Shown here: in pieces, positions 21,694 through 32,862 of the stretch
Position numbering within the stretch: the stretch's first letter is position 1
How the letters are laid out: every line of letters starts with the position of its first letter
Source of the DNA: Symbiodinium natans
Taxonomy: Eukaryota > Sar > Dinophyceae > Suessiales > Symbiodiniaceae
Length of the DNA stretch: 64,000 nucleotides
NCBI GenBank assembly: GCA_905221605.1
Contig: CAJNDS010000102.1
Location: 184,001 to 248,000, forward strand
Reading direction: 5' to 3'
Notes under the pieces: generated by a model
The model's input: only the letters and a program-made list of their open reading frames with translations
Told to the model about the DNA's origin: nothing
Databases searched by the model: none
Made by a program: the position numbers and the translations under genes

Positions 21694-22235
21694 TATTTAA
21701 AGCTTAGCTGTTTTTTTTGTGCTCCCGCATAGCTGGCAGAACCGAACTCAGGACTGTCCGACTAGCACTCTTCAAAATTGCCCGGCCATAGGGTTTAGGG
21801 TTTAGGGTTTAGGGCTTGTTCAGGTTCTCGGCGTCCTTTCTTTGAGGGCCTGACATGTCTTGGAATCCCGGATTCGGGGACTGGGGGTTTTGGGAGCACG
21901 GCCCAGGGAGGGCTTCAAGTTTTGTGCCGTTAGGTTTTGGAAAGCGGGTTTAGGGTTTAGGGTTAGGGGGCCTGGTGCAGAGGCCGGTGGCCAGTGGCGG
22001 AGGTGAGTCGCCATGAGTCGATGCTCCAGACGCCACCTCCTGAGATCTTCATGGCTTTATTCGAAGACGCGGTTGCGTTTGAGGGTTGAGGGTTCTTCTT
22101 AGGGCAGCTGCATGGCCCCTGAATATCGGCCCTTAAAAGGGGACCCTTGCATTATAACCCAAGGGCCCATACATCAGAACCCCTTTAAGGAAGGTAAGGG
22201 GCCATATTAAGGGGCCATGTCACTATCCTTACCCA

Positions 22236-22337
22236 AAGGATCCATGTACCTATATGGTATGTACTTGGGCCCTAGAGCTACTGTACAGGAACCCCTTCAA
22301 AGGCCTAAGTAGATACTATATAGGTACATGGATCCTT
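22236..22337. repeat. Hairpin family B, copy 2
   Basis: Ends AAGGATCCATGTACCTATAT and its complement at the right. The 102-bp element folds end to end. Confidence 0.9.
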
Positions 22338-22468
22338 AGGGTTGGAGTTCTGTTTTTTGCAGGCTACATGTCAAGGTTGCATGCAGTGAGGACATGAGAT
22401 GCTCGATGCAGAGAGCTCTTCGGGCCCAAGAGGGGCTCCCCTGGCTTCTGGCTCTTCAACCCTCAATT

Positions 22469-22653
22469 CTTAGCAGCCCAGTAACCATGTTATGATAAGG
22501 GTACCTTATTTCATTATTGTTGTTTTTATTCTTTGTTTTTTTTGTTGGGGGGGGGGGGGGGGGTTGGAGGGGTGGTCACTTTATAAGGGCCTTGAACCCC
22601 CCCCCCCCAAAAAAAAAAAAAAAAAAGGGGAGAAGGGCACCACTGGGCCACCA
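22469..22653. repeat. Hairpin family A, copy 3 (introner-like)
   Basis: Left end TTAGCAGCCCAGTAACCATG, right end GGGCACCACTGGGCCACCA. It matches the two introns of the sulfotransferase gene at 33.2-34.1 kb. The interior is expanded by G, C and A runs. Confidence 0.75.
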
Positions 22654-22727
22654 CGAACTTGACCCCACTGAAAAGCGAGCTGGGCGCATCCTTCGCAGCC
22701 AACTGCAGGCTCCTGAGGCCACCTGGG
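22654..22727 (+). CDS. Candidate exon between hairpin A3 and a telomere-type tract
   Basis: The plus-strand frame includes ELDPTEKRAGRILRSQLQAP followed by EATWG, and runs straight into GG|GTTTAGGGTTTAG, which supplies a GT donor. The left border is the A3 hairpin end. The peptide is coding-like but unidentified. Confidence 0.35.
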
Positions 22728-23183
22728 GGGTTTAGGGTTTAGGGTTTAGGGTTTAGGGTTTAGGGTTTAGGTTTAGGGTTTAGGGTATGTGGGCTGGTGG
22801 TCTCTTTCAGCAGGGCTTCTGTGTTCAAGGGGCATTCTATTCGGGGTTCTTATTGGGGCGTCTAATGTTAACCTCGTATTATTGAACCCCCTGATATTAA
22901 AGTGCGCCAGGGGTCCCGGCCGCAATAATAAAGCCCTGGGAATAAAGTACGCCAAGTCGGGGCTGGTTTTTTTTGGGGGAGTTTGATTGAAGGGGGGCTC
23001 TAAGGAAAGGAATCCTTATTCAAAGGGGCCCTACTCTATTTGGGGGGGTTTGATTGAAGGGGGGGGGGGTTTATTATTACGAGGTCAACCTTAGGGGCTG
23101 TATTAAGGTAACAGATAAAGAGCCCACCGGCCTTCATAAGGTTTAGGGTTTAGGGTTTAGGGGGTGCACCAGCAGATGCAGGT

Positions 23184-23290
23184 CTACCATTTGCTTGAGA
23201 ACCCCCCCCAAAAAAACATCCCTATACTGCCCTTATACGGAATCACGTGCTTAAATTTTAGGGGGGGGGGGGTTCTTAAGCAAATAGTAG
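23184..23290. repeat. Hairpin family F, copy 4
   Basis: Ends CTACCATTTGCTTGAGAACC and GGTTCTTAAGCAAATAGTAG. The interior is short and unexpanded, so this is a good reference copy. Confidence 0.85.
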
Positions 23291-24380
23291 AGGTGCGGCC
23301 TCTCTGGACTCCCGCACTTTCCCAAACCCATTAATTATGGCCCACGTTTGCGCCGAACTACGTTGCACCTATACACCACCGTCAAGCCCCCTTCTGTCAC
23401 ATGGAACCGAACCTACCAGAAACCTCAACCCTAAACCCTATATCAACCCCGCTTTTTGTTGCATAACCAGGCCTGTATGACAGGTTGCGGTGGCGGTGGG
23501 AAGCTGTTGGTCAACCCCAGAATTCCCAGAAACCTCGGCCCTGCAAACGCCTGAAACCTCGACTCCGACGGCCTAAGGAGCTCATATCCTCAAGCCTGTG
23601 GAGATGGAGTTGATGAGGTTGGGGTTTACAGGGGTGACTGTAGAGCTTACCGGGTTCACTAAAGGGTTTGCAGGACTTTGTAGAGTTTATAGATGGTTCT
23701 AGGGTTTATGGGGTTTGTAGGGTTTTTAAAAGAAAATTCGCCAAGCTGCAGGTGTGACCTGGGCCGAAGCCGGCTGCTCTTATCCTCCCAGAGATCTCCG
23801 ACAGATCATCAGCTGTGAGATTCCCCAAGCCTTGGCCGGGGGTGGGAGGATGGCCACTCCAACCATCTGAAACGGTTTTGGGGTTTAGGGTTTAGGGTTT
23901 AGGGTTTAAGGTTTAGGGTGAATATGACCCTCTGAAACCTGTCAAATTTCTTTATTCATGGGTTTTTGCTGTAACCTCAGAACCGTCTTGTGTTTAAGGG
24001 CTTTGGAGCTGCCCCACCATGCGTTCATGGTCCAAAATGCAAAGCTGTTGTTTTCAAACCAGGAAAACTGGTTGCACAATTTTGGCAAAGCATACATGTT
24101 GGGGCCAGGCGTCATGCTGAAAGCATTAAACCCCTCAACTTTCTGTGTTTTCAGGATTTTGGTGCCCCCACATGTTGTTCATGCTCCAAACTGCAGGCTT
24201 TGCCAAAGAGAAATGCCACCACCACACGCCCCTGCGGGGCTCCACTTTTTTCCCTCGCGCAGGGTGCTCCTTTGCAGCGCTGTCGCCAGTTTCGATGTCC
24301 ATATTCCACAATCACACGCCCCTTCCCAACCATAACAGCCTGTGCGGCTCAAAAGGATGAGGGCGTCTAGGATTGTCTGC
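23291..24380. other. No assignable gene; internal diverged duplication
   Basis: A telomere-type tract lies at 23883-23920. Two diverged copies of a 65-bp block lie at about 23989-24055 and 24141-24205 (sharing TGTGTTT, TTTTGG/TTTGGAG, CCCCAC, TTCATG.TCCAAA, TGCA). The stretch 23958-24370 is open in two plus frames, but neither resembles a known protein. Confidence 0.35.
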
Positions 24381-24419
24381 TCCTAATTTTTGTCTGCAAA
24401 GTCCTTCGGCCCCGGTTTC

Positions 24420-26240
24420 CAACTATTCTGCGAAATCCTTAACCTCATGTGGCAATAAGGTTAAGGATTTCATATAGCTACTGGGAACTATCGCGATCTG
24501 CTTTTGGAGCCTGGTGGCCTGACCTTTGCTTTCTTTCTGCACAGATGTAAAAGAAACAAAATCTTAGGCCCGCGCAGCGGCCGAAAAATAATTTTGGCTT
24601 CTTCAACCCGGAAGATTTCCCGGCCCGACTCCGGAATGTTTTCCCTGAAAATCCTGAACCTCAGTTGGCCAACTGAGGTTAATCAAGGAAATTTGCCGGC
24701 CCCGGCTCCGGATTTTCTCCCGAAAATCCTTAGCCTAAGTTGGCCAACTGAGGTTTAGGAAATTTCCTGGCCCTGACTCCGGATTCTTCCCTGAAAAAAA
24801 AGCCTGTAACCTCCGTTGGCCAACTGAGCTTAAGGAATCTTCGGGGAACCTCACTTAGCCAACTGAGGTCTAGGAACTTGCCCGCCCACAGCTCCGGATT
24901 CTTTCCCGAAAATGCTTAATCTCTTAGTTGGCCCACTGAGGTTAAGGATTTCGAAAAACTTGATTGCCCCACACGGAGGATGCGAAAGATAGACGGGGCT
25001 TGCACCGCACGGACAATGTGAAAGGTTAACCCTGAAAAGTTAGCCCCGCGCAGCGGCCGAAGAAATATTCGCTTCTCAGACACGAGGATTACCCGGCAGT
25101 TTTGCAAAAAAGCCTTCACCTCAGTTGGCCAGCCGATGTTCAGGAGATTTTCCGGCCCCGGAGTCCCGGTCCGGATATTGGCGAAAAAACCTTAACCTCA
25201 GTTGGCCAGCAGAGGTTAAGGAATTTTTCCGGTCCCGGGCGCGAATTTCTGGCCGAAAGGTATAAGATCCGAATTTCTGTGCAAAAACTGGCCCAACACC
25301 TTAAACTCAGCAAAATTTCCTTAACCTCAGTTGGCCAACTGAGGTTAAGGATTTGGCCCGGCGGGACGGTGTGTAAAATATGTTTTTTCCTTAACCCTGG
25401 CCAGGAAAAAACCGGTTTTATACACCGTCACGGCTGGTTTTGAAGGCCGTGACGGTGTATAAAACCGGTTTTTTCCTGGCCAGGGTTAAGGAAAAAACAT
25501 ATTTTACACACCGTCCCCCCGGGCCAAATCCTTAACCTCAGTTGGCCAACTGAGGTTAAGGAAATTTTGCTGAGTTTAAGGTGTTGGGCCAGTTTTTGCA
25601 CAGAAATTCGGATCCGATACTAAAAACCTCCTTCGATACTAAAAACCTCCTTAACCTCAGCCGGCCAACTGAGGTTAAGAAAATTTGCTGAGTTAAAGGT
25701 TCTTAGCCAATTTTCGTCCAGAAAATTCGGCTCCGATACCTAAAAATTTTCTTACCCCCAGTTGGCCGAGTTTAAGGTTTTTGGCCAGAAAATTCGGCTC
25801 CGATATTAAAACCTTAATGTCAACTGGCCAACCAAGGTTAAGGATTTAAATCCGGACCCGGACCGAAAAAACTTCGTCCATTGCGCAGGGCTAAGTTACC
25901 GGAAAATCTCCTGAACATCGGCTGGCCAACTGAGGTTCGTAAAAGAGCCAGGAAATTCTCTGTGCGAAGCAATAAAAATTTTCGGCCGCTGCGCGGGGCT
26001 AAGTTCGGGACCAGAAAACTTCCTAAGCATCGGTTGGCCAACTGAGATAGCGGATCTTCGCAAAACCTGCCGGAAAATCCTCCGTGAGAAGCGCTTTTCG
26101 GTCGGCCGCCGCGCAGGGCTAAGTTTTCAGAATTAACCTTTCACATTACCCGTGCGGCACAAGCCACGTCTATCTTTCACATCCTCCGTGTGGGACAAGC
26201 AAAAAATGTTCGGCTGCTGCGAGGGGCTATGCTTTCAGGG
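24420..26240. repeat. Palindrome array / foldback element
   Basis: About 15 copies of a roughly 32-bp palindrome (half-site CCTTAACCTCAGTTGG, mirrored) lie at irregular 50-200 bp spacing, near 24440, 24650, 24735, 24808, 24848, 24917, 25105, 25190, 25319, 25530, 25648, 25750, 25812, 25912 and 26023. Between them recur GCGCAGCGGCCGAA (left half) and its complement (right half). The whole array is itself roughly mirror-symmetric about 25440, with matching flanking blocks at 24965-25043 and 26120-26210. It lacks telomere-type tracts and has no convincing ORF. It could be a foldback transposon, a satellite or a chromosomal structural element. Confidence 0.9.
25266..25614. repeat. Near-perfect inverted repeat, 169-bp arms, 11-nt loop
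   Basis: The left arm 25266-25434 and right arm 25446-25614 are complementary with only one mismatch noticed (around 25361 against 25519). The loop is TGGTTTTGAAG. The arms include one copy each of the 32-bp palindrome and a CCGGTTTTATACACCGTCAC core next to the loop. Confidence 0.95.
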
Positions 26241-28151
26241 ATAGTCTTTGACATAGTGTTTCTGCTCAGAACCGCAAGACCCAGCTCGGGACTCGGGACC
26301 CCTTAGATTTGGTGGCCTAAGCAAGCCCAGCCCCGAAACCTAATCCCCAACAAATTTATGTTTCCTTCACCACGCTAAGTCAACGACACAAATTCCGCCA
26401 CTGGGGAGACAACCCAGGATGCATTTTCGGTATTGTACCACCACTCCCCACAGCCCAGCCACACATCTGAACTCGGTGGCGAACTTTCAGCCGGCCAACC
26501 TGCAGATCGTACCAACTTCACACTTTCCTATTTCGGTGGCAATTTGTTCCAACAACCACTCAACCGCCCAGGCACAGCACACACCCCCGCTGGCCCAGCA
26601 CGGGGTATCCCAACAGCTTTGCAGCTCATCTATCATTTGTTTTGCAGATCATCCATCATTTCCAGCCAAAATCGCATGTCGCCTGTTCGGCAAAAAATAT
26701 TTCCTTAAACAGCAGCCCAAAACCCTTAAACACAGCAACATTCTTAGGCACAGCCAATAAAGAAATTTGGCACTGAAACCTAATAAGGGAGAATATAAAA
26801 TGTCCCTAGGGCCTACCGAGGGTGTTTGAGGCGGGGCGCATGAAGATGATAGTGTTTACAGGTCGTTCTTTTTGGTTCCACCGGGACCTGGATGCCTAGC
26901 TGACCCACGTCGCGCTGCGGGGAACATCACACGCTACTATCATGGGGAGAAAAGCCGTTCCTGTCTGCTCTGCTTTGGAAATCCCAGCAGCTAGTTCAGC
27001 CAAAAAAACCACACCCTTTTGTGCTGTCTATCGAAGCCCAGAACTCCGAGTCCAGAATCCTTCTGTGGGAGGGGTGAGTCGACACAGCAACTGAGGGGCT
27101 ATCGTGGGGGGCTGAGGGTGCCTAGGGGTCTCAAGGAGTCTAAACCTCTGACTCTACCAACCCCCCCCAACCCTCGATGGTAGTTCGAGCCATGGTGCAG
27201 CTGAAGGTGGTCACCCCCAAGTGGGCCAGGAGGTCGGTAAGGCATGGGATGCCTCCGAAGCCGTGGGCTTCGGAGGGGTTAGGGGGCAATTTCCCCTCCT
27301 GAAACACCCCTAGAGGGCCTTGTTTTTGTGAACCCTGCGCAGGGCTTCCCTTTCACGGCGCCCTTCTGGGGGCTTACAGTAGAAGGCTTCGGCTTTCGGC
27401 TTTGACGACGCCACACTTTTCGCCAGTCTCCCCCCCCCAAGTTGGGGCGGTTCTGCTGGAAGGTCTCAATAAGGTCCCTGTTTAAGAGAGCCAGAAGAGG
27501 GTTCAGAAGGGTCCCCCTTCTCCTGCCTAGGAATATCAGCACACCCCGGCTTCACCATCGGGCATTGGCGTTGGCCCCCGTGCCGGTGCCCAAGTGCGAA
27601 ACACAGGGAACTCATGAGCTTTGAGGCGCTTAGATTCAGGGTTTAGGGTTTAGGGTTTAGGGCCCTCTTCCTTGCCCATGCAGCACAAACCTCGGAACCT
27701 CGAACCCTGAGCCCCTGAAAGACTTTCTGTAAACAGCCCCCGCCTGCAGTGGCGAGACCTTCCGCGAGCTTCGTGGACACAGCCTGTGCTTGTGGTGTTG
27801 TTTTTTTTGGCACCCTTGTGGTGGTTTAGGGTTTAGGGTTTAGGGGTTTGGGTTTAGGGGGTTTAGGGTTTAGGTTAGAGACTTTCTGAAGCTAAACTCA
27901 ATCTCAAGCCCTCAAAAGGAATCACACTCAATCATTGAAGCACCTTCTTCCAGACGCCTACGTGCTGACCCGTGCAAGATCCTGCAACTGGAGCCCCAAG
28001 CCTCGCAGCAGGCCCCGACTCGAGGCTTAGGGTTTAGGGTTTAGGGTTTAGGGCTTAGGGCTTAGGGCTTAGGGTTTAGGGTTTAGGGGACACCAGACCA
28101 GACCAATGTATCGGGTGCTTTTTGACGCTTCGGAGCTTAGAATCATCAGGA

Positions 28152-28184
<33 letters not shown>

Positions 28185-28850
28185 TCGTTTCAGGGCAGGA
28201 AGCCCGGTGTGTATATGCCCAGCTTCGGGATTGTGGTGACTTGTAAGAGATGCGTGGTCTCGACCCTTCTCGACCCATGAACTGTGGGGACACCGGCAAG
28301 AGTCTTTCAAAAAAACAAACGCCTAAACTCTCTATCGGCCAAGCAAATGGAATTAAAATCCTGAAGCGACGCGTCAGGGGCCACCCGAAACCCTTCTACA
28401 ACACTCCGCACCACTGCCTGCTTCGACTGACGTCCACCCTGATTTTCAAACCCTTCTGGGGGTTTCCGAAAATAGGGGTACCTTTTTTGGGGGTCCCATT
28501 CAGGGGATTCTATTCATTTTGGGAAATGCCCCTATAACCCTGAAGCTCCAACACCCACGGATCACACTCGCTAAGGCCGACACCAGAGGTCGGGGTTTGG
28601 ACTGTTCCACCTTGCGTCTCGACAGGGTGTGTACACAATTGTGGCGCCTTTCTCGGTTTAGGGTTTAGGGTTTCGGGAAAGGGGCGGGGAAGTGATCCTC
28701 GGAACCCAGATTGCACCACCTGGAGCTATTCCCTACTCATTTGTAGGTTTTGTGGGCCACAGGTCTGCACAGCCTAGGCATAGCAAATCCCGAAGCCTGA
28801 GCAAGAGCAGGGTGGAGTCTCCTAGCCCCCATTCTCAGCGCTATCCCCCT
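26241..28850. other. No assignable gene
   Basis: 26400-26760 is AC-rich and open on the plus strand without a recognisable domain. 27279-27542 is open on the minus strand (GTLLNPLLALLNRDLIETFQ) and may be an exon of an unknown gene. A perfect small hairpin CCTCCGAAGCC/GGCTTCGGAGG lies at about 27251-27276. Telomere-type tracts lie at 27637-27662, 27825-27873, 28028-28088 and 28655-28675, and a (GT)n run at 28154-28183. Confidence 0.3.
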
Positions 28851-28857
28851 GGTCTAT

Positions 28858-29130
28858 GGTATGTATGTATGTATGTATGTATGTATGTATGTATGTATGT
28901 ACATATACATGTACATATAAATATATATATATATATTTATTTATTTATTTATATTTATATTTATATTTATATTTATATTTATATTTATATTTATATTTAT
29001 ATTTATATTTATATTTATATTTATTTATTTTTATATCTATTTATTTGCTTATTTATTTATTTACTTATTTATTTACTTATTCATTTATATCTTTATTTGT
29101 CTGTGTATATATATATAATATGTAAATGCA
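28858..29130. repeat. (ATGT)n then (ATATTT)n microsatellite block
   Basis: About eleven ATGT units, then AT-rich hexamer and tetramer repeats. Any open frame here (Tyr-Ile or Tyr-Leu repeats) is a by-product. Confidence 0.97.
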
Positions 29131-30100
29131 TATATACACACACACTCTTCATTTATTATGTAGCGATTATTGGCTATTTATAGTTGGTTTTCTGGGCGCA
29201 CCTCCTCTGGCCCCATCGGTGCAAGTTGCGGAAAGCTGTTGCGAGCAGATCGCGCCGAATCCGAAGCCGACTCTTGTCGGGGCTTGGGGGGGGCCGAGGT
29301 TTCTGAAGTCTCATATGCAGCGGACAGAGTACTCGGGGGATTCGAGTGCAGTGCTCAAGGTCTTATAAGGGCGGAAAGGCTGCTGCGGCGGCCATGAGGA
29401 TGGAGCTTGGACAATATGTAAGCACTGGGTGGCTGCGGCATGAAGACGCCCGGCTCAAGAGTGCCCGAACCTTTCCCGCAGAACCGACCCTTAAACCCAA
29501 ATGGCACACTTGCCTTGAGACATATTCCGAGGAACCTGAAGCCACTCAAGCATCTGCACCTGCAGACGCAAACAGATAACCCAAGGCGACGCCAGCCACC
29601 CCTGCCCTTCTGAAACAAGCACGAACCCTTGGGGAACCCTTGAATCCCAAGGAAGCCCACGCTGCTTGCTTCGCCTGCTGCACCTGCTGGACCAACAGTG
29701 ACTGCAGGCTAAGACCGGGCACCTTGACCTTAGCCGGGAAGAACATCAAGAATCTTAGGCCTATTGCGGGCCGAGCTGTGGCTTCTGCTCGCATCGCAGC
29801 TGTTTCGTTCCATCGTTCTGTCCTTCAGGTGTGCAAGCCTAGGGCAGGCCGGAGGCAAATGCACAAAGCATAGCTTCTGTGACTGGTAGACACATAGCTG
29901 TGCACCCTAAACCCTAAACCCTAAACCCTAAACCCTAAACCCTAAACCCTAAACCCTAAACCCTAAACCCTAAACCCTCACCCTCATTATTACCATCATC
30001 CGCCGCAGCCACCACCACCAGCATCAGCAGCCGCAGAGGCCGAAATACTCATGATGCTTTAGGGTTTAGGGTTTAGGGTTTCATGTAAGTTAGTATGGAC
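29131..30100. other. Exon-like islands and a long telomere-type tract
   Basis: On the minus strand 29590-29790 reads a helical, Gln/Ala-rich peptide (LLVQQVQQAKQAAWASLGFK) beside a CTGCAG acceptor. It could be a downstream exon of the 30.1-30.95 kb gene. The CCCTAAA tract 29904-29979 follows. Confidence 0.35.
29904..29979 (-). repeat. Telomere-type tract, about 11 CCCTAAA units
   Basis: Perfect repeats in the C-rich orientation, ending in CCCTCACCCTC. Confidence 0.97.
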
Positions 30101-30111
30101 TACACACCTGC

Positions 30112-30937
30112 AGATGCGCATCGCGCTTAACAAGCATGTCCAAGGCCATGCCTAGCATAGTCGCACTGCTTTGGGGCACAGCTTTCCCTTCACTACCCAA
30201 ACCCTTGGCTTGCAAGCTCTCAGACTCAAGCCCTACTAAACAACCTGAGCAATCTTGCGTAGACTCGAAGTGCACCTGCGAAGTGCACTTGCAAGACAAC
30301 CGTGGTGCCTAAGCCCGATAAGCCCAAGCCCTGCATGCCTTAATACCTCTGCACGCCCTCCACCCGCCCCGCCGCCCCCACCACCAACGCCAAAAGTTAA
30401 ACAGAACTCAAGGGCTTGGGATTCGGCTTGAGGCTTTTGACATTCGTTACCGGGGACCGCTTGGAGCAAAATCTCTTGACCTACAGCTTCACGAGTTACA
30501 CCTACGAATTCTAAGGGTAGATACTACTGAACTGTAGGTAGTTGCGCCGCTTGAGCTCCCCGGCAGAGGGGAAGGGTGTCTGCTGGCACTCCAGAACCAC
30601 CTCAGGACCAAGAACCTCGTGGCCGACCTGCCAGGGGCTCTAGCTTTTGTAGCCCCAGTAACAATATTACAATGTGGGGTGCTCTTCTTCTTCAGGGTTG
30701 GTTACTTTATAAGTAACCTTGAACCACCGGGCTACCAAGTTAGGAGCGTTCTGATGCTGTCGGCCCCCGAGCTGTGCTCCTGAAAAACTTGAGAAGCTAC
30801 TTCTGCAAGACCAGTTTGGCGGGAAGCCCTATAAGCCCTGAATCAGAGGGAGGCGCCTGCAGCAGCATTTCTGCCGTGGACCCCGGTAGGGCGGACTCGT
30901 CGTCCAAGTCAGCCGCACTTACGGCGATCACGATGTC
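30112..30937 (-). CDS. Multi-exon gene, unidentified (five candidate exons)
   Basis: Candidate exons, 5' to 3' on the minus strand: 30937-30857 (27 codons, DIVIAVSAADLDDESALPG..., GC donor after CAG); 30779 to about 30742 (EHSSGADSIRTLL); about 30640-30533 (SPWQVGHEVLGPEVVLECQQ...NYLQ, GT donor); about 30475-30330 (a Gly-rich segment after EFCLTFGV); and 30290-30112 (Ser-rich, ending MLGMALDMLVKRDAHLQ at a GT donor). The second intron is hairpin A4. Telomere-type tracts lie in the flanking introns. No family is recognised. Exon 1, exon 3 and the last donor are the most secure; other borders are guesses. Confidence 0.45.
30647..30739. repeat. Hairpin family A, copy 4 (apparent intron)
   Basis: Left end TTGTAGCCCCAGTAAC, right end CCGGGCTACCAAG. 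The short duplication CTAA/CTAG flanks it. It lies between two minus-strand exon-like stretches. Confidence 0.7.
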
Positions 30938-30989
30938 CTCGTCAAGTCACGCGATGAGTCTCAGCCAAGTCGCCTTCCTCCTGCCTGAA

Positions 30990-32860
30990 CCCTAAACCCT
31001 AAGCCGTAAACCCTACATAAGCCGTAACCCCTAAACCCTCAACCCTTGTTGTAAAACTCGGGCTTCAGGGAGCAAAGCGATGTGCGGTCGTGCGTGTTGT
31101 CGGGTTGATGCCCCGTGTCTTAAACCCTGAATCCTACTATGCTCCATCCTGCAACATGCTTTCGGGCTCAAGCAGTCTCTCAAAAAGCATCTGGGCCCTG
31201 ATAAGGGTTAAGCCCTAAACCCACTTAAGATCACCCCCCATAGGAGCCTTTGCACCCTTTCCCGAACCCTAGACGTCCCTCTAAAGGCAAAAACCCCTTT
31301 CCCGCTTTTGCCTAAATCCAAAGCCCTAAATACCCCAAACCTAAACCCTAAACGGCCCCAAACGCCCTACCCAGAAAGGCCTCAACCCCAAAACCCCCCA
31401 AACCCCTCACACGGGGAAGTCGGTCCTTTGGCCGCGAGGGTGGTAACCCTGCCAGGGCCTTTTTGTCTCTGTTGCGAGGTCCGGGGGCGCAAAGGTGCAA
31501 TGAAAGGGCTTAGGGTCTTTTGTTTGTGCCTCTCGCCTGGCTGAATGAAAGTCCACGTATTGCAAGGCATATGGCATATTGGGTCTGTCATGAAGGTTTA
31601 GGGTTTAGGGGCAGCAAGGGTTTGGGTTGACTGGGATTATATTGGGGTCTGAGGCAGAAGGTGTTGGGGCTGATTTCGGGTTTTGGGCAGGGGTTCCGAT
31701 TGTTTCGGGCTGAAGGAGTTGGAGACGCTTTTCTCTCCTTCTTAGTTGCTGAGTTCATAATCCCCCAAAAAGTGTAAACTTTCAGTTCTATAGGGGATTA
31801 TGATATCCCCAAAAAGTGCAAAAGAGTGCTCACTCAGCTACTAAGCCTATATGGCTCCCTTTTGGGCGTTACTCTGCACGGAGCCTCATTACTTCTGGTA
31901 CCCAACAAGTGGAAAGAAGTCAGAGAAATAACTGCCGTTTGTACCTTTGTACTTCCTGTCTTTTAGTCGGCCCGCAGGACCTGTAGCACATCCTTGTCTC
32001 ACTCTGGTTTTGATGCGTCTGTTCACGGTGGCGTAGGACATACCGGGCATACATGTAGGTAGCGCATGCAGGGTTTGAGGTCTAATTCTAGGGCTTCGGG
32101 AGACCCATCTCGGGGTCTGGGTTGAAATTCTGGTGATCATGACTCAGCAGCCAAGTCGCCATTCGTTTCGCAGCCCTGGCCGCAGTCGCATCAGCTCCTC
32201 AGGACACCCCGAAACCCTAAACCCTAACTCCTAAGCCCCTAAACCCTAAACCCTAAACCCTAAACTCATTGTACTACACATGCTGGAGCCTCCGAAGAGT
32301 CATGATCAAGTCTGGGGTGGCCACACCAGTATCTGGAGGCAAGGCTAGATGCTGTGCAAAACAGACCATGCCCACGGAACTTGCAACTTGGTTTAGGGTT
32401 TAGGGTTTAGGGTTTGGGGTTTAGGGTTTAGGGTTTAGGGTTTAGGAACATTCAACCCTTTTTTACCCTGAACCCTGAACCCTAAACCCTAACTCTAAAC
32501 CCTTCCCCATTCCCTGCTAACCAACAGTATGTTTGGGCCAGGGCTGGCCACCGCGTCTTCCAGGGCGCAGCGCATCAAGATGCCACCCTGGCGGTTGGCC
32601 ATTCATACCCAGACCAATAGGGTTTAGGGTTTAGGGTTTAGGAGTTAGGGTTTAGGATTTAGGGTTTAGGATTCAGGGTTTAGGGTTCATGCACGAACCA
32701 TTTAGAGCAGATGAACAAGTGAGTAGGGTTTAGGTTGTAAGTTGCGCGCAAATTCTTCAGGAGTGTCGCCACCTGCCTAGCAGAACTGCGCCTGCAGCTT
32801 TTCTTTTGCCGCCCCGCCAAGCAGACCAGCAACACTGCAGGGTGAGAGATTTCTTGTTGC
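30990..32860. other. Tracts and hairpins; no assignable gene
   Basis: A hairpin at about 31755-31830 (CATAATCCCC...GGGGATTATG) and telomere-type tracts at 31590-31610, 32210-32270, 32390-32446 and 32620-32690. The island 31070-31125 is open on the minus strand (HGASTRQHARPHIALLPEAR). The frame 31889-32140 (minus) is open but unrecognised. Confidence 0.35.
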
Positions 32861-32862
32861 AT

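Noticed and set aside
24420-26240. CRISPR array
   Set aside because: The repeats are palindromic but diverged, spacing is irregular, the array is mirror-symmetric, and the genome is eukaryotic with no cas genes.
28692-29183. 163-residue frame of Tyr-Ile repeats
   Set aside because: It translates the ATGT/ATATTT microsatellite.
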